64,000 nucleotides of DNA from Acidimicrobiaceae bacterium. Lineage in GTDB: Bacteria > Actinomycetota > Acidimicrobiia > Acidimicrobiales > RAAP-2. The notes below the pieces were generated by a model, which had not been told where the DNA came from, searched no databases, and was given only the letters and a program-made list of their open reading frames with translations. Shown here in pieces: positions 26,958-36,753 of this stretch. Each line of letters begins with the position of its first letter. The stretch's first letter is position 1. The position numbers were made by a program, and so were the translations under genes. Location of the stretch: positions 1 to 64,000 of the forward strand of contig PMOI01000010.1 of NCBI GenBank assembly GCA_003162475.1, written 5' to 3'.

Positions 26958-29900
26958 CTACTTGCGCCGGGCGCTCTTTGGCCCCTTCGCGGCCCTGGCA
27001 CCCTTGGGTGGCTCTCCCGGATGATCGATGGCGAAGCCCTTCTTTATCATCGTCGACACGTCCTCACCGGGAACGGCGGGCGAGAAGAGAAAGCCCTGAC
27101 CGAGTTCGCAGCGCAACTCGCGTAGCCGGAGGAATTGATCGCTCGTTTCGATGCCTTCGGCGAGCATCGTCATGTCGAGTTTGTTGCCCAGCGAGACGAT
27201 GGCCTCCAACAGCGCGTCGTTGTAGGCGCTAACCGAATGCGGGCTCACGAAGTACTGGTCGATCTTGATGACTCGCGGACGAAGTCGAACGAGGTAGGAG
27301 AGCGACGAGTACCCGGTACCGAAGTCATCGAGTGCGATTGCTACACCGAGACGACTCAACCGTTCGACGATACTCATCGTCTCTGCAGTGTCGAAGAGGG
27401 TCACGCTCTCGGTGATCTCAATGATGAGACGCTCGGGTGAGAGTCCGTTCGATTGAAGGACGCTTTCAATCAACGCGAAGAGATCCGGATCTTGGAACTG
27501 GCGCGCGGACAGATTGACGGTCACGAATGGTCGAGCGGCACCTTTTCGAGCAGATTTCCATGACGCCGCCGCGGCGACGGCTTCGTTCAGTGCGAACGCA
27601 CCCAATTCGAGGATCAGTTCGCTCTGTTCGGCGAGGGGAATGAAGACATTCGGTGGTACCCAACCTCGTTCGGGATGGCGCCAGCGCATGAGCGCCTCGA
27701 AACCGACGATCTCGCTCGAGGCGAGGTCGATGACGGGCTGGTAGTGCATGGCGAGTTGATCAGTTTGCAGCGCGTGACGCAACTCTTGGACCAAGGTAAA
27801 TCGCCCCATGACCTCTTGTTGCATTCGCGGGGTAAAGACGACGAAGCGACTCTTACCGCCGTGTTTCGCTTCGTACAGCGCGACGTCGGCGTTCTGAATG
27901 AGTTCGTTGGCGCTCGTGCTCGTTGCGTCCCATATCGCTACGCCGATACTCGCGTGTTGCCCGAAGCGCACCTCGTCAAAGGAGAAGGGTTGATTCAAGA
28001 CGTCGAGGAGTCGCATGGCGACGTCTTCCGCCTGCGACGCCGTCTTGAGTCCTTCGGCCAAGTAGAGAAACTCATCGCCGCCGAAGCGCCCAAGCGTGTC
28101 CGTCGCGCGCGTGACGGTCTCGAAGCGACGCGCGATCTGAACGAGCAGTTCGTCGCCGACCAGGTGGCCGTGAGAGTCGTTGACGGCACTGAAGTCGTCG
28201 AGGTCTAAAAGCAGTACCGCGCCGAAGCCGCCTTGGCGTTCGATCCTCGAATGGGCCTGGACGAGCCGGTCTTCGAAGAGAACGCGGTTCGCCAGTCCGG
28301 TCAGGGGATCGTGCAACGCCTGGTGCGTCAGTTGTTCAGCGAGCGCGCGCTCTTCGGTAATTTCGCGTTCGGAAGAGACGAAGTAGATCGTCTTGCCGGA
28401 AGCGTCTCGCGCGGGGGACCGCGAGACCTCCGAGATGATCACCCGACCGTCTTTTCGCAGGTAGCGCTTTACGTAGCGGACCTGTTCTACTTCGTCCGCG
28501 TTGAGGCGCGCGATGGTCTCTTCGGTGATGCCAACGTCCGAGGGGTAGGTGAATTGGACCGAGTCGTGCCCTACGAGTTCTTCCTTCGAGAACCCGACCA
28601 TGCGACAGAAGGCGTCGTTCACCGCGATGACCAGGTCGTCGAGGTCGCTGAAGACCATGGGGGCCATGTTGCTTTCGAACGCGAGTCGAAAACGCTGTTC
28701 GGACTCACGCTGTAACGCCGTGTTCTCGGCGAGACGGACGGCATCGCGAAGTCGTCCAATCCCGTAGCCCAGGGAGTTGGCCAACTCTCCCAAGAGCGAG
28801 ATCTCCTCTGAACCGAAGGCTCCCTCTTCATTGGAGAAAATGGTGAGCGCCCCAACAGCCTTGTCGCCGATCTTGAGCGGAAAGGCGCAGACTGTTCGAA
28901 AACCGAACTCCTCGGCTCTTTTCCTGCCGACGGCCGGCCAATTCGATCGGCGGATGTCCGCGAGAACCTGAACCGTGCCCGTACGAATTGCCGTACCAGT
29001 TGGGCCGAGGCCAGTTAGGCTTTCGTCCCAGGTCACGTGGACCTCGTCGAGGTAGTCGGTTCGCCCACCCACCCCAGCAGGATGCACGACCATGTCCTTC
29101 TCGTCAATGAGGCCGACCCACGCCAGGAGGAAGTCGCCACTGTTGACGATGGTCCGACACGTCTCCTCGATAAGGGAGACCTCGTCGGTCGCACTCACCA
29201 AGACTTGGTTGCCGTTCGACAACGTCCGTAGCGCCCTCGAGAGATGTATACGCTCCGTCACATCGCGAGCGTTGACGATGATTCCCTTGATGGCCGGATC
29301 GTCCAAGCAGTTCGCCAAGACGCACTCCAAGAACGTCCATTCACCCTTTGCGTTGATGAATCGCACGACGATCGGTTCGCCGTCTCCCCTGCGATTCACC
29401 GTGTCGCTGAATGTCTTGAACGCGAGATCGTAGTCGTCAGGATGAATGTGCGCGAAGCCGTCGCCGCCCAAGCGGGTCGTCGGGTCGTAACCACTCGAGC
29501 TGGCGTTGGCCGGATTGGCGTAGGTAACGCGAGCTTGGTCGTCAAGAACCACGATGAGGTCGCTGGAGTTGGACAACAACTCGCGAAACCACTGTTCTGA
29601 TTCCGCGAGGGTGTGTTCCGCCATCTGGAGAGCGTCGTTGGCAACGGTGAGCTCTTGAAGGGCAACCTCGGTGCGGTTGACTGATCGAAGGTGCACCAGT
29701 CCGAACTCGATCTCCTTCACGATTTGTTGGAATCCGGCGACGGTCGTTTCGTCGAAGGCGAACGTTGCCTCATCGAACACGACGAGGATGGCGTCAAGTT
29801 CCGTTGAATCCAGTGGTATGACGATGGAAGAGCCCAGCTCGAACTGGCTGGAACGCGCGCGCTCGGACTCATCCCGTGTGTCATTCGCCAGGTCGTCCAC

Positions 29901-30608
29901 GATCTGTATCGAGTCGGTGTGGAGCGACCCGGGCGAGCCGTTCGAGGGGTCTTCGCTCGACTCCCACCAGGGAGTGATTGGACCCTGTAGGTACTCGGTC
30001 GCGCCCGCGGCGCACATGACGTCGAGAGGAGACGAGCGATCAAAGGACGCTGGGCCGATCCAAGCCAACTTGTACCCGCCGAGACCGACGAGCATTTCGC
30101 AGAGTTGCGCCAGGCACTCACCCTCGTCTTTGGACGTGATGACTATTCGATTCGCCTCGGCAACCAGTTTGAGGATTCGCCGACTCTTGACACGGGGCGT
30201 CACGTCGTAGAACGTGGAGATTACTCCGACCTCGCCGGTATTCAAAGGAACTTGGGCGGTGCTCGTCATCACCCAGTGGCGCTTTTGGCGCGCGTAGGCA
30301 ACGCCCATCACCACGTCGAAGCACGGCTCGCCCGTTCTCAGGGTTACCTGTGATGGCTGCTCGCCGTAGGGAAAGTCGGAACCATCTTCACGCCACGTAT
30401 CGAACACCGAGGCGTTCGTTGGACGGGCGAGAAGTTCTTCACGAGGGACACCCATTATCGACATCGCCTGTTCGTTGAAATCGATGACTTCACCTCGTGC
30501 GTTTCGCAACACGATGCCAATGGGTACCGACCGAAGGACGGGATCGCTGTTGAGCAATGAATACAAGGGACTTTGGGCGTCACCCCCGTCGTGCGTGTTC
30601 TTGGTCAA
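26958..30608 (-). CDS. PAS-GAF-PAS-GAF-PAS-GGDEF-EAL protein for cyclic-di-GMP turnover
   Basis: The 1216-residue cytoplasmic sensor has PAS (~25-140), GAF (~150-320), PAS (~340-455), GAF (~465-630), PAS (~640-765), GGDEF (~775-935) and EAL (~945-1195) domains. The cyclase site is intact (GRFGGDEFLYL, near residue 841). RATD five residues before GGDEF is a complete RxxD product-inhibition site. The phosphodiesterase site also looks complete: GFEALMRWRHP, VNLSARQFQDP, DDFGTGYSSLSYL and TMLAEGIET. Both activities are therefore possible, with the sensors deciding the balance. No membrane segment is present. Single gene. Confidence 0.92.
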   Translation of the reverse strand: MTKNTHDGGDAQSPLYSLLNSDPVLRSVPIGIVLRNARGEVIDFNEQAMSIMGVPREELLARPTNASVFDTWREDGSDFPYGEQPSQVTLRTGEPCFDVVMGVAYARQKRHWVMTSTAQVPLNTGEVGVISTFYDVTPRVKSRRILKLVAEANRIVITSKDEGECLAQLCEMLVGLGGYKLAWIGPASFDRSSPLDVMCAAGATEYLQGPITPWWESSEDPSNGSPGSLHTDSIQIVDDLANDTRDESERARSSQFELGSSIVIPLDSTELDAILVVFDEATFAFDETTVAGFQQIVKEIEFGLVHLRSVNRTEVALQELTVANDALQMAEHTLAESEQWFRELLSNSSDLIVVLDDQARVTYANPANASSSGYDPTTRLGGDGFAHIHPDDYDLAFKTFSDTVNRRGDGEPIVVRFINAKGEWTFLECVLANCLDDPAIKGIIVNARDVTERIHLSRALRTLSNGNQVLVSATDEVSLIEETCRTIVNSGDFLLAWVGLIDEKDMVVHPAGVGGRTDYLDEVHVTWDESLTGLGPTGTAIRTGTVQVLADIRRSNWPAVGRKRAEEFGFRTVCAFPLKIGDKAVGALTIFSNEEGAFGSEEISLLGELANSLGYGIGRLRDAVRLAENTALQRESEQRFRLAFESNMAPMVFSDLDDLVIAVNDAFCRMVGFSKEELVGHDSVQFTYPSDVGITEETIARLNADEVEQVRYVKRYLRKDGRVIISEVSRSPARDASGKTIYFVSSEREITEERALAEQLTHQALHDPLTGLANRVLFEDRLVQAHSRIERQGGFGAVLLLDLDDFSAVNDSHGHLVGDELLVQIARRFETVTRATDTLGRFGGDEFLYLAEGLKTASQAEDVAMRLLDVLNQPFSFDEVRFGQHASIGVAIWDATSTSANELIQNADVALYEAKHGGKSRFVVFTPRMQQEVMGRFTLVQELRHALQTDQLAMHYQPVIDLASSEIVGFEALMRWRHPERGWVPPNVFIPLAEQSELILELGAFALNEAVAAAASWKSARKGAARPFVTVNLSARQFQDPDLFALIESVLQSNGLSPERLIIEITESVTLFDTAETMSIVERLSRLGVAIALDDFGTGYSSLSYLVRLRPRVIKIDQYFVSPHSVSAYNDALLEAIVSLGNKLDMTMLAEGIETSDQFLRLRELRCELGQGFLFSPAVPGEDVSTMIKKGFAIDHPGEPPKGARAAKGPKSARRK

Positions 30609-30962
30609 TTGACCTCGCTGATTCGCGCAATAAAGAGAACAGTAACACTTCTGGAAATTGCTACGGGAAGTCGACGCTTCAGGAATCGAGTTTTTTCAAC
30701 AACTTGTTGAGATTGGTCTCGCGTTGCCGAAGTGCCGAGCACGGGTGTAACGCGACCATAGAAAAGGTGATGAGCACGCTCGTCGTTCCTGATGCTCATC
30801 CCTCTCAACGTTAGTCACGGGCGGCCCGATCGAGTAGTCACGTCCGATCATCCGATACACGCGGAGTTTGGCCTTCGCCCACGGTGACTGGCACGATTCG
30901 TTCTTTACGAGGCCGCGGCCACAGAATTGGCGAATGTCACAAGAGACTGAAAGAGTAGAAGG
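30609..30962. other. intergenic between divergent genes
   Basis: About 350 bases without a convincing ORF. It should hold the promoters of both the GGDEF/EAL gene and the exonuclease gene. I see no clear consensus boxes or palindromes. Confidence 0.4.
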
Positions 30963-31616
30963 GTGGCAAAGAAATATCTCCAGGTGCCCGAGCTCATACT
31001 GGGCTTTGACACTGAGACCACCGGACTGAGCGTATTGAGCGAGCGCGCCATCTCATATGGATTCTGTGCTTATCGCTTCGGTGTACCTCAATGGTCCGAG
31101 CACTACTTTGTCATACCGGATCGTCCAATAAGTCCAGGCGCGCAACGGGTGCACGGACTCACTGTTGAAGACCTCGAGAATAAGCGTGGAAGCGAAAAGG
31201 TGTACAACGTGGAAGCGGGGTTGACGCGCGCCATCAAGATCCTGCACGACTTCTACCAACGCGGGGCGTACGTCGTAGGCTCGAACGTCGGTCGATTTGA
31301 CCTCGAAATGTTGCGGCGAAGCTCGATGTCCATTCTCAGTAGTGCGCTCGACGACGCCTACTTTGACATCTCTCTCTTACGAATCATCGACGTCGTGGAA
31401 CACGACCTCGCGATGGAGCCGAGTCGGGAACTTCGACCGCGAAGGGGTCTGCCGTATCTTTGCGATCACTACGGCGTGACGCCGGGTGGTCACGACGCGC
31501 TCGGCGACGCGCGCGCGTCTGTGGAGGTCTTCATGGAGCAAGTCATGTACAACAACGCCGGTCAAACGTCGCTCTCACTACCGACCGATGGCGATGAGTT
31601 TTTCGTGACGATTTAG
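30963..31616 (+). CDS. DnaQ-like 3'-5' exonuclease (DEDDh)
   Basis: The 217-residue protein has the three exonuclease motifs: Exo I GFDTETTGLS (DxE), Exo II VVGSNVGRFDLEML, and Exo III HDALGDARASVEV with His five residues before Asp. PGAQRVHGLTVEDLE is also usual for the epsilon/RNase T group. It trims single-stranded DNA or RNA 3' ends. With no palm polymerase nearby it is a stand-alone exonuclease, not a proofreading subunit by position. The GTG start at 30963 has AAGG close upstream. It ends 64 bases before the tRNA gene. Confidence 0.85.
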   Translation: MAKKYLQVPELILGFDTETTGLSVLSERAISYGFCAYRFGVPQWSEHYFVIPDRPISPGAQRVHGLTVEDLENKRGSEKVYNVEAGLTRAIKILHDFYQRGAYVVGSNVGRFDLEMLRRSSMSILSSALDDAYFDISLLRIIDVVEHDLAMEPSRELRPRRGLPYLCDHYGVTPGGHDALGDARASVEVFMEQVMYNNAGQTSLSLPTDGDEFFVTI

Positions 31617-31680
31617 ACACTTCGCAGCCAAGCTTGGGGATTCTTCGCTTCGTAAGCCGGTGGTAGGCTGGTTCCCCACG

Positions 31681-31754
31681 GGGCCGTTGGCGCAGTCTGG
31701 TAGCGCACTTGCATGACACGCAAGGGGTCACAGGTTCAAGTCCTGTACGGCCCA
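31681..31754 (+). tRNA. tRNA-Val (anticodon GAC)
   Basis: Cloverleaf by eye: acceptor GGGCCGT with ACGGCCC, D-arm GCGC/GCGC, anticodon stem CTTGC/GCAAG with loop ATGACAC (T33, anticodon GAC), and T-arm ACAGG-TTCAAGT-CCTGT. The discriminator base is A at 31754, and CCA is not encoded (cta follows). Its 3' end is next to a tyrosine integrase gene and is the likely attachment site of the element to the right. Confidence 0.93.
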
Positions 31755-31825
31755 CTAAAAAATCCCTGGTCCGAGGCATCGCCCTCGAACCAATTTTCAG
31801 CAAAACACCGCCGCAAGCGACCGTT

Positions 31826-31849
31826 GTCAGCAACGCAGTCAGCAACGCG
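31826..31849 (+). repeat. 11-bp direct repeats near the integrase start
   Basis: GTCAGCAACGC occurs at 31826-31836 and 31838-31848, 12 bases apart, between the tRNA and the integrase. Tandem short repeats at this place are typical of integrase arm-type or excisionase binding sites; this is an inference. Confidence 0.45.
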
Positions 31850-31862
31850 AAAGTGAGACCCT

Positions 31863-33008
31863 GTGGCGGGCTTTAGAGGTAATGGCGAAGGATCGGTCTA
31901 TCAACGCTCGTCGGACGGACTTTGGCTTGGTGTTCAATCGGTCGGTCGGGGCAGCAATGGCCGTTCGATTCGAAAGACCGTTACGGGCAAGACCCGCGCG
32001 GAGGCGGTTCGAAAGTTGAAGAAGCTCCAGCGAGAGTTTGACGACGGACTGCCGGCACCCGATATGAAAATGACGGTGGCCCAGTTGCTCACCCTGTGGC
32101 ACGACGACGTCCTACGTCACCAGGTGGCCCCGAGCGCCGCACTCAGCTACTGGACTGTGGCGAAACATCACATCGTTCCGACTCTCGGCAGCAAGAAGCT
32201 TGTAAATCTCACCTCCGCTGATATCGACAGATTGCTATCGGCGAAGTTGGATAGCGGTCTGTCCGTCTCTACGGTTCGCCGGATCAGATCTGTGTTGGGT
32301 CAGGCCATTGATCAAGGCATTCGGTGGGGCAGCGTGAACAGAAACGTGGTACGTCTCACACGGCCGCCCAAGGAGCAACGTCGAGAAGGGCGAACGCTTA
32401 CATATGAGCAGGCGCGACGACTTCTCAAGGAACTTGAGGGACATCGCCACGAGGCGTTGTACTCCTTGATGCTTTCGACCGGACTACGTCGGGGCGAGGC
32501 CCTGGGACTTCAATGGCGCGACTTCGATGGGGCAGGAAGAGTTATCTCGGTCCGTCGACAGCTCAAACGGGAGGGCGGATCACTCGTTACCGCCGATACA
32601 AAGACCGCGAGGAGCCGGCGATCGGTGAACCTTCCTCGAGGACTGGTGCAATTGCTCGTGGAGCACCGCAATCGCCAGGAGGAAGAGCGCGACGTTATGG
32701 ACGAGCTCTGGACTGACACGGGATTCATTTTCACCACGAATTTTGGTACTCCGATTGATCCAAGAAATCTCAATCGCGAATTCGCGACAATCTGCCAACG
32801 GGTGGGCCTCGAGCACTGGCACCCCCACGAGTTGCGTCACTCTGCGGCCAGCCTGATGCTCGCGAGCGGCGTCAAACTGCAGGTGGTAAGCGAAGTACTG
32901 GGACACGCCTCCATCCGAATGACGGCAGACGTCTATGGACATATCTTGGCGCCAGACAGAGAAGCGGCCGCCGACGCTATGGACCAAGCATTTTGGAATG
33001 GCGCCTGA
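31863..33008 (+). CDS. tyrosine-type site-specific integrase
   Basis: The 381-residue integrase has an AP2-like arm-binding N-terminus (GEGSVYQRSSDGLWLGVQSV), a SAM-like core-binding domain (TVAQLLTLWHDDVL, near residues 70-150) and the catalytic domain. The catalytic residues are Arg in STGLRRGEALGLQW (~207), HELRHSAASLML (~321), GHASIRMT and the nucleophile Tyr in VYGHI (~357). It would integrate and excise the element at the tRNA-Val(GAC) 3' end. The GTG start lies 109 bases after the tRNA. No excisionase gene is recognised. Confidence 0.92.
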   Translation: MAGFRGNGEGSVYQRSSDGLWLGVQSVGRGSNGRSIRKTVTGKTRAEAVRKLKKLQREFDDGLPAPDMKMTVAQLLTLWHDDVLRHQVAPSAALSYWTVAKHHIVPTLGSKKLVNLTSADIDRLLSAKLDSGLSVSTVRRIRSVLGQAIDQGIRWGSVNRNVVRLTRPPKEQRREGRTLTYEQARRLLKELEGHRHEALYSLMLSTGLRRGEALGLQWRDFDGAGRVISVRRQLKREGGSLVTADTKTARSRRSVNLPRGLVQLLVEHRNRQEEERDVMDELWTDTGFIFTTNFGTPIDPRNLNREFATICQRVGLEHWHPHELRHSAASLMLASGVKLQVVSEVLGHASIRMTADVYGHILAPDREAAADAMDQAFWNGA

Positions 33009-33078
33009 GCGTGGCGAACACCGCAATATTTGGAGGTGAACACAGGAATTATGGGGGTCAAGCGCTAAATTCCCTCTG

Positions 33079-33315
33079 ATGGGATATTGCGCAGTTTGTG
33101 ACGGGGAAGTTACTGGTGCGCGGATCCCTTTGAAATGAGCCACTGCTAACGAGAGTCTCGATGCTCCAGGCGCCTTTCGCGCAGATGAAGGTGCCTTGTA
33201 TTGGTTATTGGCCGAAACTGGGCGCATTAAGGTTCCTTCAGAAGTCACCTTGTTTTCGCTCAACGTGACCACTGACGGTCCGCTTCTCCGGTGTTGGGAG
33301 ACAGTCATCTCGTAG
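33079..33315 (+). pseudogene. small Cys-containing ORF interrupted by TGA, directly before the restriction gene
   Basis: A frame from ATG 33079 to TAG 33313 reads MGYCAVCDGEVTGARIPLK, TGA at 33136, then APGAFRADEGALYWLLAETG and RIKVPSEVTLFSLNVTT. Both sides of the single in-frame stop look protein-like and end 9 bases before the MmeI-like ATG. The CxxC could bind metal. This may be a decayed regulator or accessory gene. Chance openness cannot be excluded, because a 242-residue antisense frame also spans the area. Confidence 0.4.
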
Positions 33316-33324
33316 CATCACCTC

Positions 33325-36087
33325 ATGACCAAAGCGCTCTCTCGAAATGAAATTCGAGCTCGGGCGACCCAATTTGCTCACGACTGGCATGGTGAAACGA
33401 GGGAACGGGCGGAGGCCCAGACATTCTGGAATGAATTCTTAGAGATTTTCGGCGTCAATCGACGTCAGGTTGCAATTTTCGAACGCAGGGCATCTAGGTT
33501 GTCGACCGGCCACGAAGGCAGCGCGGACCTGTTCTGGCCAGGAGTTCTCATTGCCGAACACAAGAGCGCAGGCAAAGATTTGGCGGCTGCCGAAGATCAG
33601 GCGTTCGACTATCTCTATGATCGCAAGTCAATCAGTCAGAACGAATTGCCACGTTTTGTTATCACGTCCGACTTTGCTCACATTCGAATTGTTGAACTCG
33701 ACAAGGGCGATGAGGCGGTTGTCTTTGACACATTGGATTTGCCGAAGGAGATAGATCGCTTCTTGTTCATCGCCGGATACGACGTCCGCCCCCACGCCGT
33801 TGAAGCAGAAGCAAATATCAAGGCCGCACAACTTATGGGACGGCTATACGAAGAGATTTCGGCGAATGGTTACGAAGGACACGACGCGTCCGTTTTGTTG
33901 ACTCGGATTCTTTTCCTACTTTTTGGTGACGACACAGGAATGTGGAATCGCGACCTCTTCTACTTCTTTCTCGATGAGAGAACCAATGAAGATGGCTCTG
34001 ACCTTGGACCGCAACTGAGCCTTCTCTTTCAAACACTGAATAAGCCAGTTGAAAGGCGTTCGCCTGCACTAGACGAGGCACTCGTTCCTTTCCCCTTCGT
34101 CAATGGCGGGTTATTCGCTGACACCATCGAAATTCCCGTCTTCAATAGGTCAATGCGCAAAGAACTTCTCGCATGTTGTCATTTTGACTGGGGGAGAATC
34201 TCTCCTGCTGTATTCGGAAGCCTGTTTCAGAGCATTAAGAGTAAAGAAGCACGGCGTGAACTCGGCGAGCATTACACGACCGAAGAAAATATTCTTCGCG
34301 TAATTGAGCCGTTGTTTCTGGCTGATCTTCGACGCGAATTAGTAACTTCGCAATCTGACATCAAGAAACTTGAACGTCTTCGCGAAAGATTGGGCAAGCT
34401 CCGGTTGTTTGATCCCGCGATGGGGTGTGGCAACTTCGTCATCGTTGCCTATCGTGAACTCCGACGTCTTGAGTTGCAGATAATGATGCGACTGCGTGAA
34501 TTGACAGGTCAAAATCAGTTGAGTCTCGATCCCACACTTGGTCTCAGAGTTTCGATGGAGAATTTCGGCGGAATAGAGATTGAAGACTGGCCCGCCAGGA
34601 TTGCCGAAACTGCAATGTTTCTTGTTGACCACCAATGCAATTCTGAACTTGCAGCAGAATTCGGACAGGCTCCTGAGCGCTTGCCAATCGAGATTTCGGC
34701 TCGCTTTTTCTGCGATAATGCGCTAACTCTAGATTGGGGTGAGGTCTTTGAATCGAATGACAACGTGTTCATTTTTGGAAATCCTCCATTTGTAGGAAGC
34801 ACGTATTTGAGCGAAGCGCAAAAACGAGATCAGAAAGCCGTGTGGGGCGCGGCAAGCGGGAGTGGAATTCTTGACTACGTTTCCAATTGGTATATGGTCG
34901 CCGCAAAATACATTGGCGACTCGACGGCACGGGCCGCATTTGTCTCAACTAGCTCAATTACCCAAGGTCAACAACCAAACATTCTCTGGGGAGCTCGAGG
35001 ACTGGGCAGGTTTGGAACCGGAATTGTGTTTGCTCACAGAACGTTCTCTTGGTCATCGGAAGCTCCAAGTGAGGCTCACGTACACTGCGTCGTTCTTGGA
35101 ATTGCGAATCGAGATGTTCCGAAGCTCAAGTCCCTTTGGGAATATCCCGATATCAAACAGGACGGAATCCTACGAAGCGTACGAAACATAAATCCATATT
35201 TGCTGGATGCGCCCTGGGTCGTTGTTGCTTCGCGCAGTCGCCCCCTTTCTGTGGGCGCAACCGAAATGGTGAATGGATCTAAGCCGACTGACGGAGGCTT
35301 CTTGAGCAACCTCTCTCCAGAGGAGGCTCAAGAGATTCGGAAGTCCGATCCGATTGCAGCGAAATATCTCAGAAGAGTAATCGGATCGCAAGAACTTATT
35401 CAAGGAATCGAGCGATGGTGCCTGTGGCTGGTTGGTGCATCTCCGGATGACGTAGCCGCGTCCTTGATTCTGAGGGAACGCATCGATGCAGTAAGAGAAA
35501 GTCGCGGAAAGAGTAAGAAACCCACGACTCGCAAGGATGCAGCGACCCCTTCATTGTTTCAAGAACTGCGTCAACCAGACAGTCAGTTTTTGGCCGTGCC
35601 AGAAGTGTCAAGCGAAACTCGAAAGTATGTCCCAATAGGTTTTTTTCCGCCATCTGTCATTCCAACGAATAAAATTCAAACAATTCCAAATGCGACTGCC
35701 TACGACTTTGGATTACTCAATTCTTCAACTTTCAACGTTTGGCTTGCGGTCGTCTCCGGACGTCTGGAGAGCCGATTTAGCATTTCCGCAGAGATTACCT
35801 ACAACAATTTTCCATGGCCGGAAACTGACCTGAAACGAAAATTAAAGATTGCGAGTGCTGCCGACAAAGTGCTCGCCGTTCGATCGCAATTTCCGGATTC
35901 GCCTCTAGCTGTTCTGTATTCTCCTTTATCGATGCCCCCTGTATTGGTCGACGCACATCGAGAATTGGATCGAGAAGTCTTGAAGGCGTATGGACTCAGA
36001 GGTGACGCGACTCCAGAGCGGATACTTGAAGAGCTATTCAAGAGATACGCGCAACTCAGCGGCAGTGAAGTTCTGTTTGAAGAGTAA
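33325..36087 (+). CDS. type IIL (MmeI-like) restriction-modification enzyme, nuclease and DNA methyltransferase in one chain
   Basis: The 920-residue protein has the MmeI order and almost the same length as MmeI (919). The N-terminal nuclease site is D68-x9-E78-x-K80 (SADLFWPGVLIAEHKS). A helical linker leads to the N6-adenine methyltransferase with motif I LFDPAMGCGNFVIVA (~362) and catalytic motif IV FGNPPFVGS (~486). The C-terminal ~350 residues should be the target-recognition domain (ITYNNFPWPE near 825). Such enzymes methylate one strand of an asymmetric site and cut about 20 bases away, using SAM. It needs no separate methylase gene. Bases are visibly more A+T-rich than the integrase, so it was probably acquired. 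Confidence 0.92.
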   Translation: MTKALSRNEIRARATQFAHDWHGETRERAEAQTFWNEFLEIFGVNRRQVAIFERRASRLSTGHEGSADLFWPGVLIAEHKSAGKDLAAAEDQAFDYLYDRKSISQNELPRFVITSDFAHIRIVELDKGDEAVVFDTLDLPKEIDRFLFIAGYDVRPHAVEAEANIKAAQLMGRLYEEISANGYEGHDASVLLTRILFLLFGDDTGMWNRDLFYFFLDERTNEDGSDLGPQLSLLFQTLNKPVERRSPALDEALVPFPFVNGGLFADTIEIPVFNRSMRKELLACCHFDWGRISPAVFGSLFQSIKSKEARRELGEHYTTEENILRVIEPLFLADLRRELVTSQSDIKKLERLRERLGKLRLFDPAMGCGNFVIVAYRELRRLELQIMMRLRELTGQNQLSLDPTLGLRVSMENFGGIEIEDWPARIAETAMFLVDHQCNSELAAEFGQAPERLPIEISARFFCDNALTLDWGEVFESNDNVFIFGNPPFVGSTYLSEAQKRDQKAVWGAASGSGILDYVSNWYMVAAKYIGDSTARAAFVSTSSITQGQQPNILWGARGLGRFGTGIVFAHRTFSWSSEAPSEAHVHCVVLGIANRDVPKLKSLWEYPDIKQDGILRSVRNINPYLLDAPWVVVASRSRPLSVGATEMVNGSKPTDGGFLSNLSPEEAQEIRKSDPIAAKYLRRVIGSQELIQGIERWCLWLVGASPDDVAASLILRERIDAVRESRGKSKKPTTRKDAATPSLFQELRQPDSQFLAVPEVSSETRKYVPIGFFPPSVIPTNKIQTIPNATAYDFGLLNSSTFNVWLAVVSGRLESRFSISAEITYNNFPWPETDLKRKLKIASAADKVLAVRSQFPDSPLAVLYSPLSMPPVLVDAHRELDREVLKAYGLRGDATPERILEELFKRYAQLSGSEVLFEE

Positions 36088-36105
36088 GACGGAGACGTAG
36101 TCGAC

Positions 36106-36615
36106 ATGGTTTCAAGACGTGCTCAAAAGCGACGGAATTTACAGAAGAACACAGGCAAACAGGTGACACCGTTAACAGCACCCTCAACCGTTCGTACTCT
36201 TGCCGACTTCGTTTGGTCTACTCCTACTAAAACTGCGATTAGATGGGGAGAAACCCAAGATCTTTGGTGCGTTCGCGACGCCTTTTCAGAATTGTTTGAG
36301 TGGGAACCCGGATCGCTTGAATGGAGTCGATTCGTCGAGGCTCCCCGCCCAGACGACATGGACCGATTAGTGGATTACTTTGAACTGAAATGGTACGACC
36401 CCGAGTGTTTTGTTACACAGGGAGAGCTGATAGCGGAGGCGTTGGATCATCCCGGCGTGAGTGTTTATCACTTGCATTCATTGAGATCGGGTCATTGCAT
36501 TTTTCAGCCTCACATTCGATTCATGCGGGAACTGTCTTCTCAGTACGTCCCGTTTGAACCTGAATTATTCCGAGTAATCTTCGATCCATCTCAACCTCCG
36601 CGTACACAAAATTGA
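36106..36615 (+). CDS. hypothetical protein, partner of the MmeI-like enzyme
   Basis: The 169-residue protein starts 18 bases after the restriction enzyme stop, so it is probably co-transcribed. The N-terminus is basic and disordered (MVSRRAQKRRNLQKNTGKQV). The rest is acidic and aromatic, with DMDRLVDYFELKWYDPECF and HSLRSGHCIFQPHIRFMREL. No family is recognised, and there are no membrane or signal segments. An accessory or inhibitory role in the restriction system is possible from position alone. Confidence 0.65.
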   Translation: MVSRRAQKRRNLQKNTGKQVTPLTAPSTVRTLADFVWSTPTKTAIRWGETQDLWCVRDAFSELFEWEPGSLEWSRFVEAPRPDDMDRLVDYFELKWYDPECFVTQGELIAEALDHPGVSVYHLHSLRSGHCIFQPHIRFMRELSSQYVPFEPELFRVIFDPSQPPRTQN

Positions 36616-36753
36616 GCACGCGACGAATGTTTTTCTAGTTTCGGCCGAGTTGTGAGCAATGTTGCTAGCAAGACGCCAATCATCGGACTTCTTGGGCTCT
36701 GCCCAGATTGCGGGAATGCACGAAGATTTTCGTTCATGCACTGATCTCCGGAA

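Noticed and set aside
33136..33138. TGA as a selenocysteine codon in the small CxxC ORF
   Set aside because: No SECIS-like hairpin is obvious directly after it, and no selenocysteine genes are in the window; decay is simpler.
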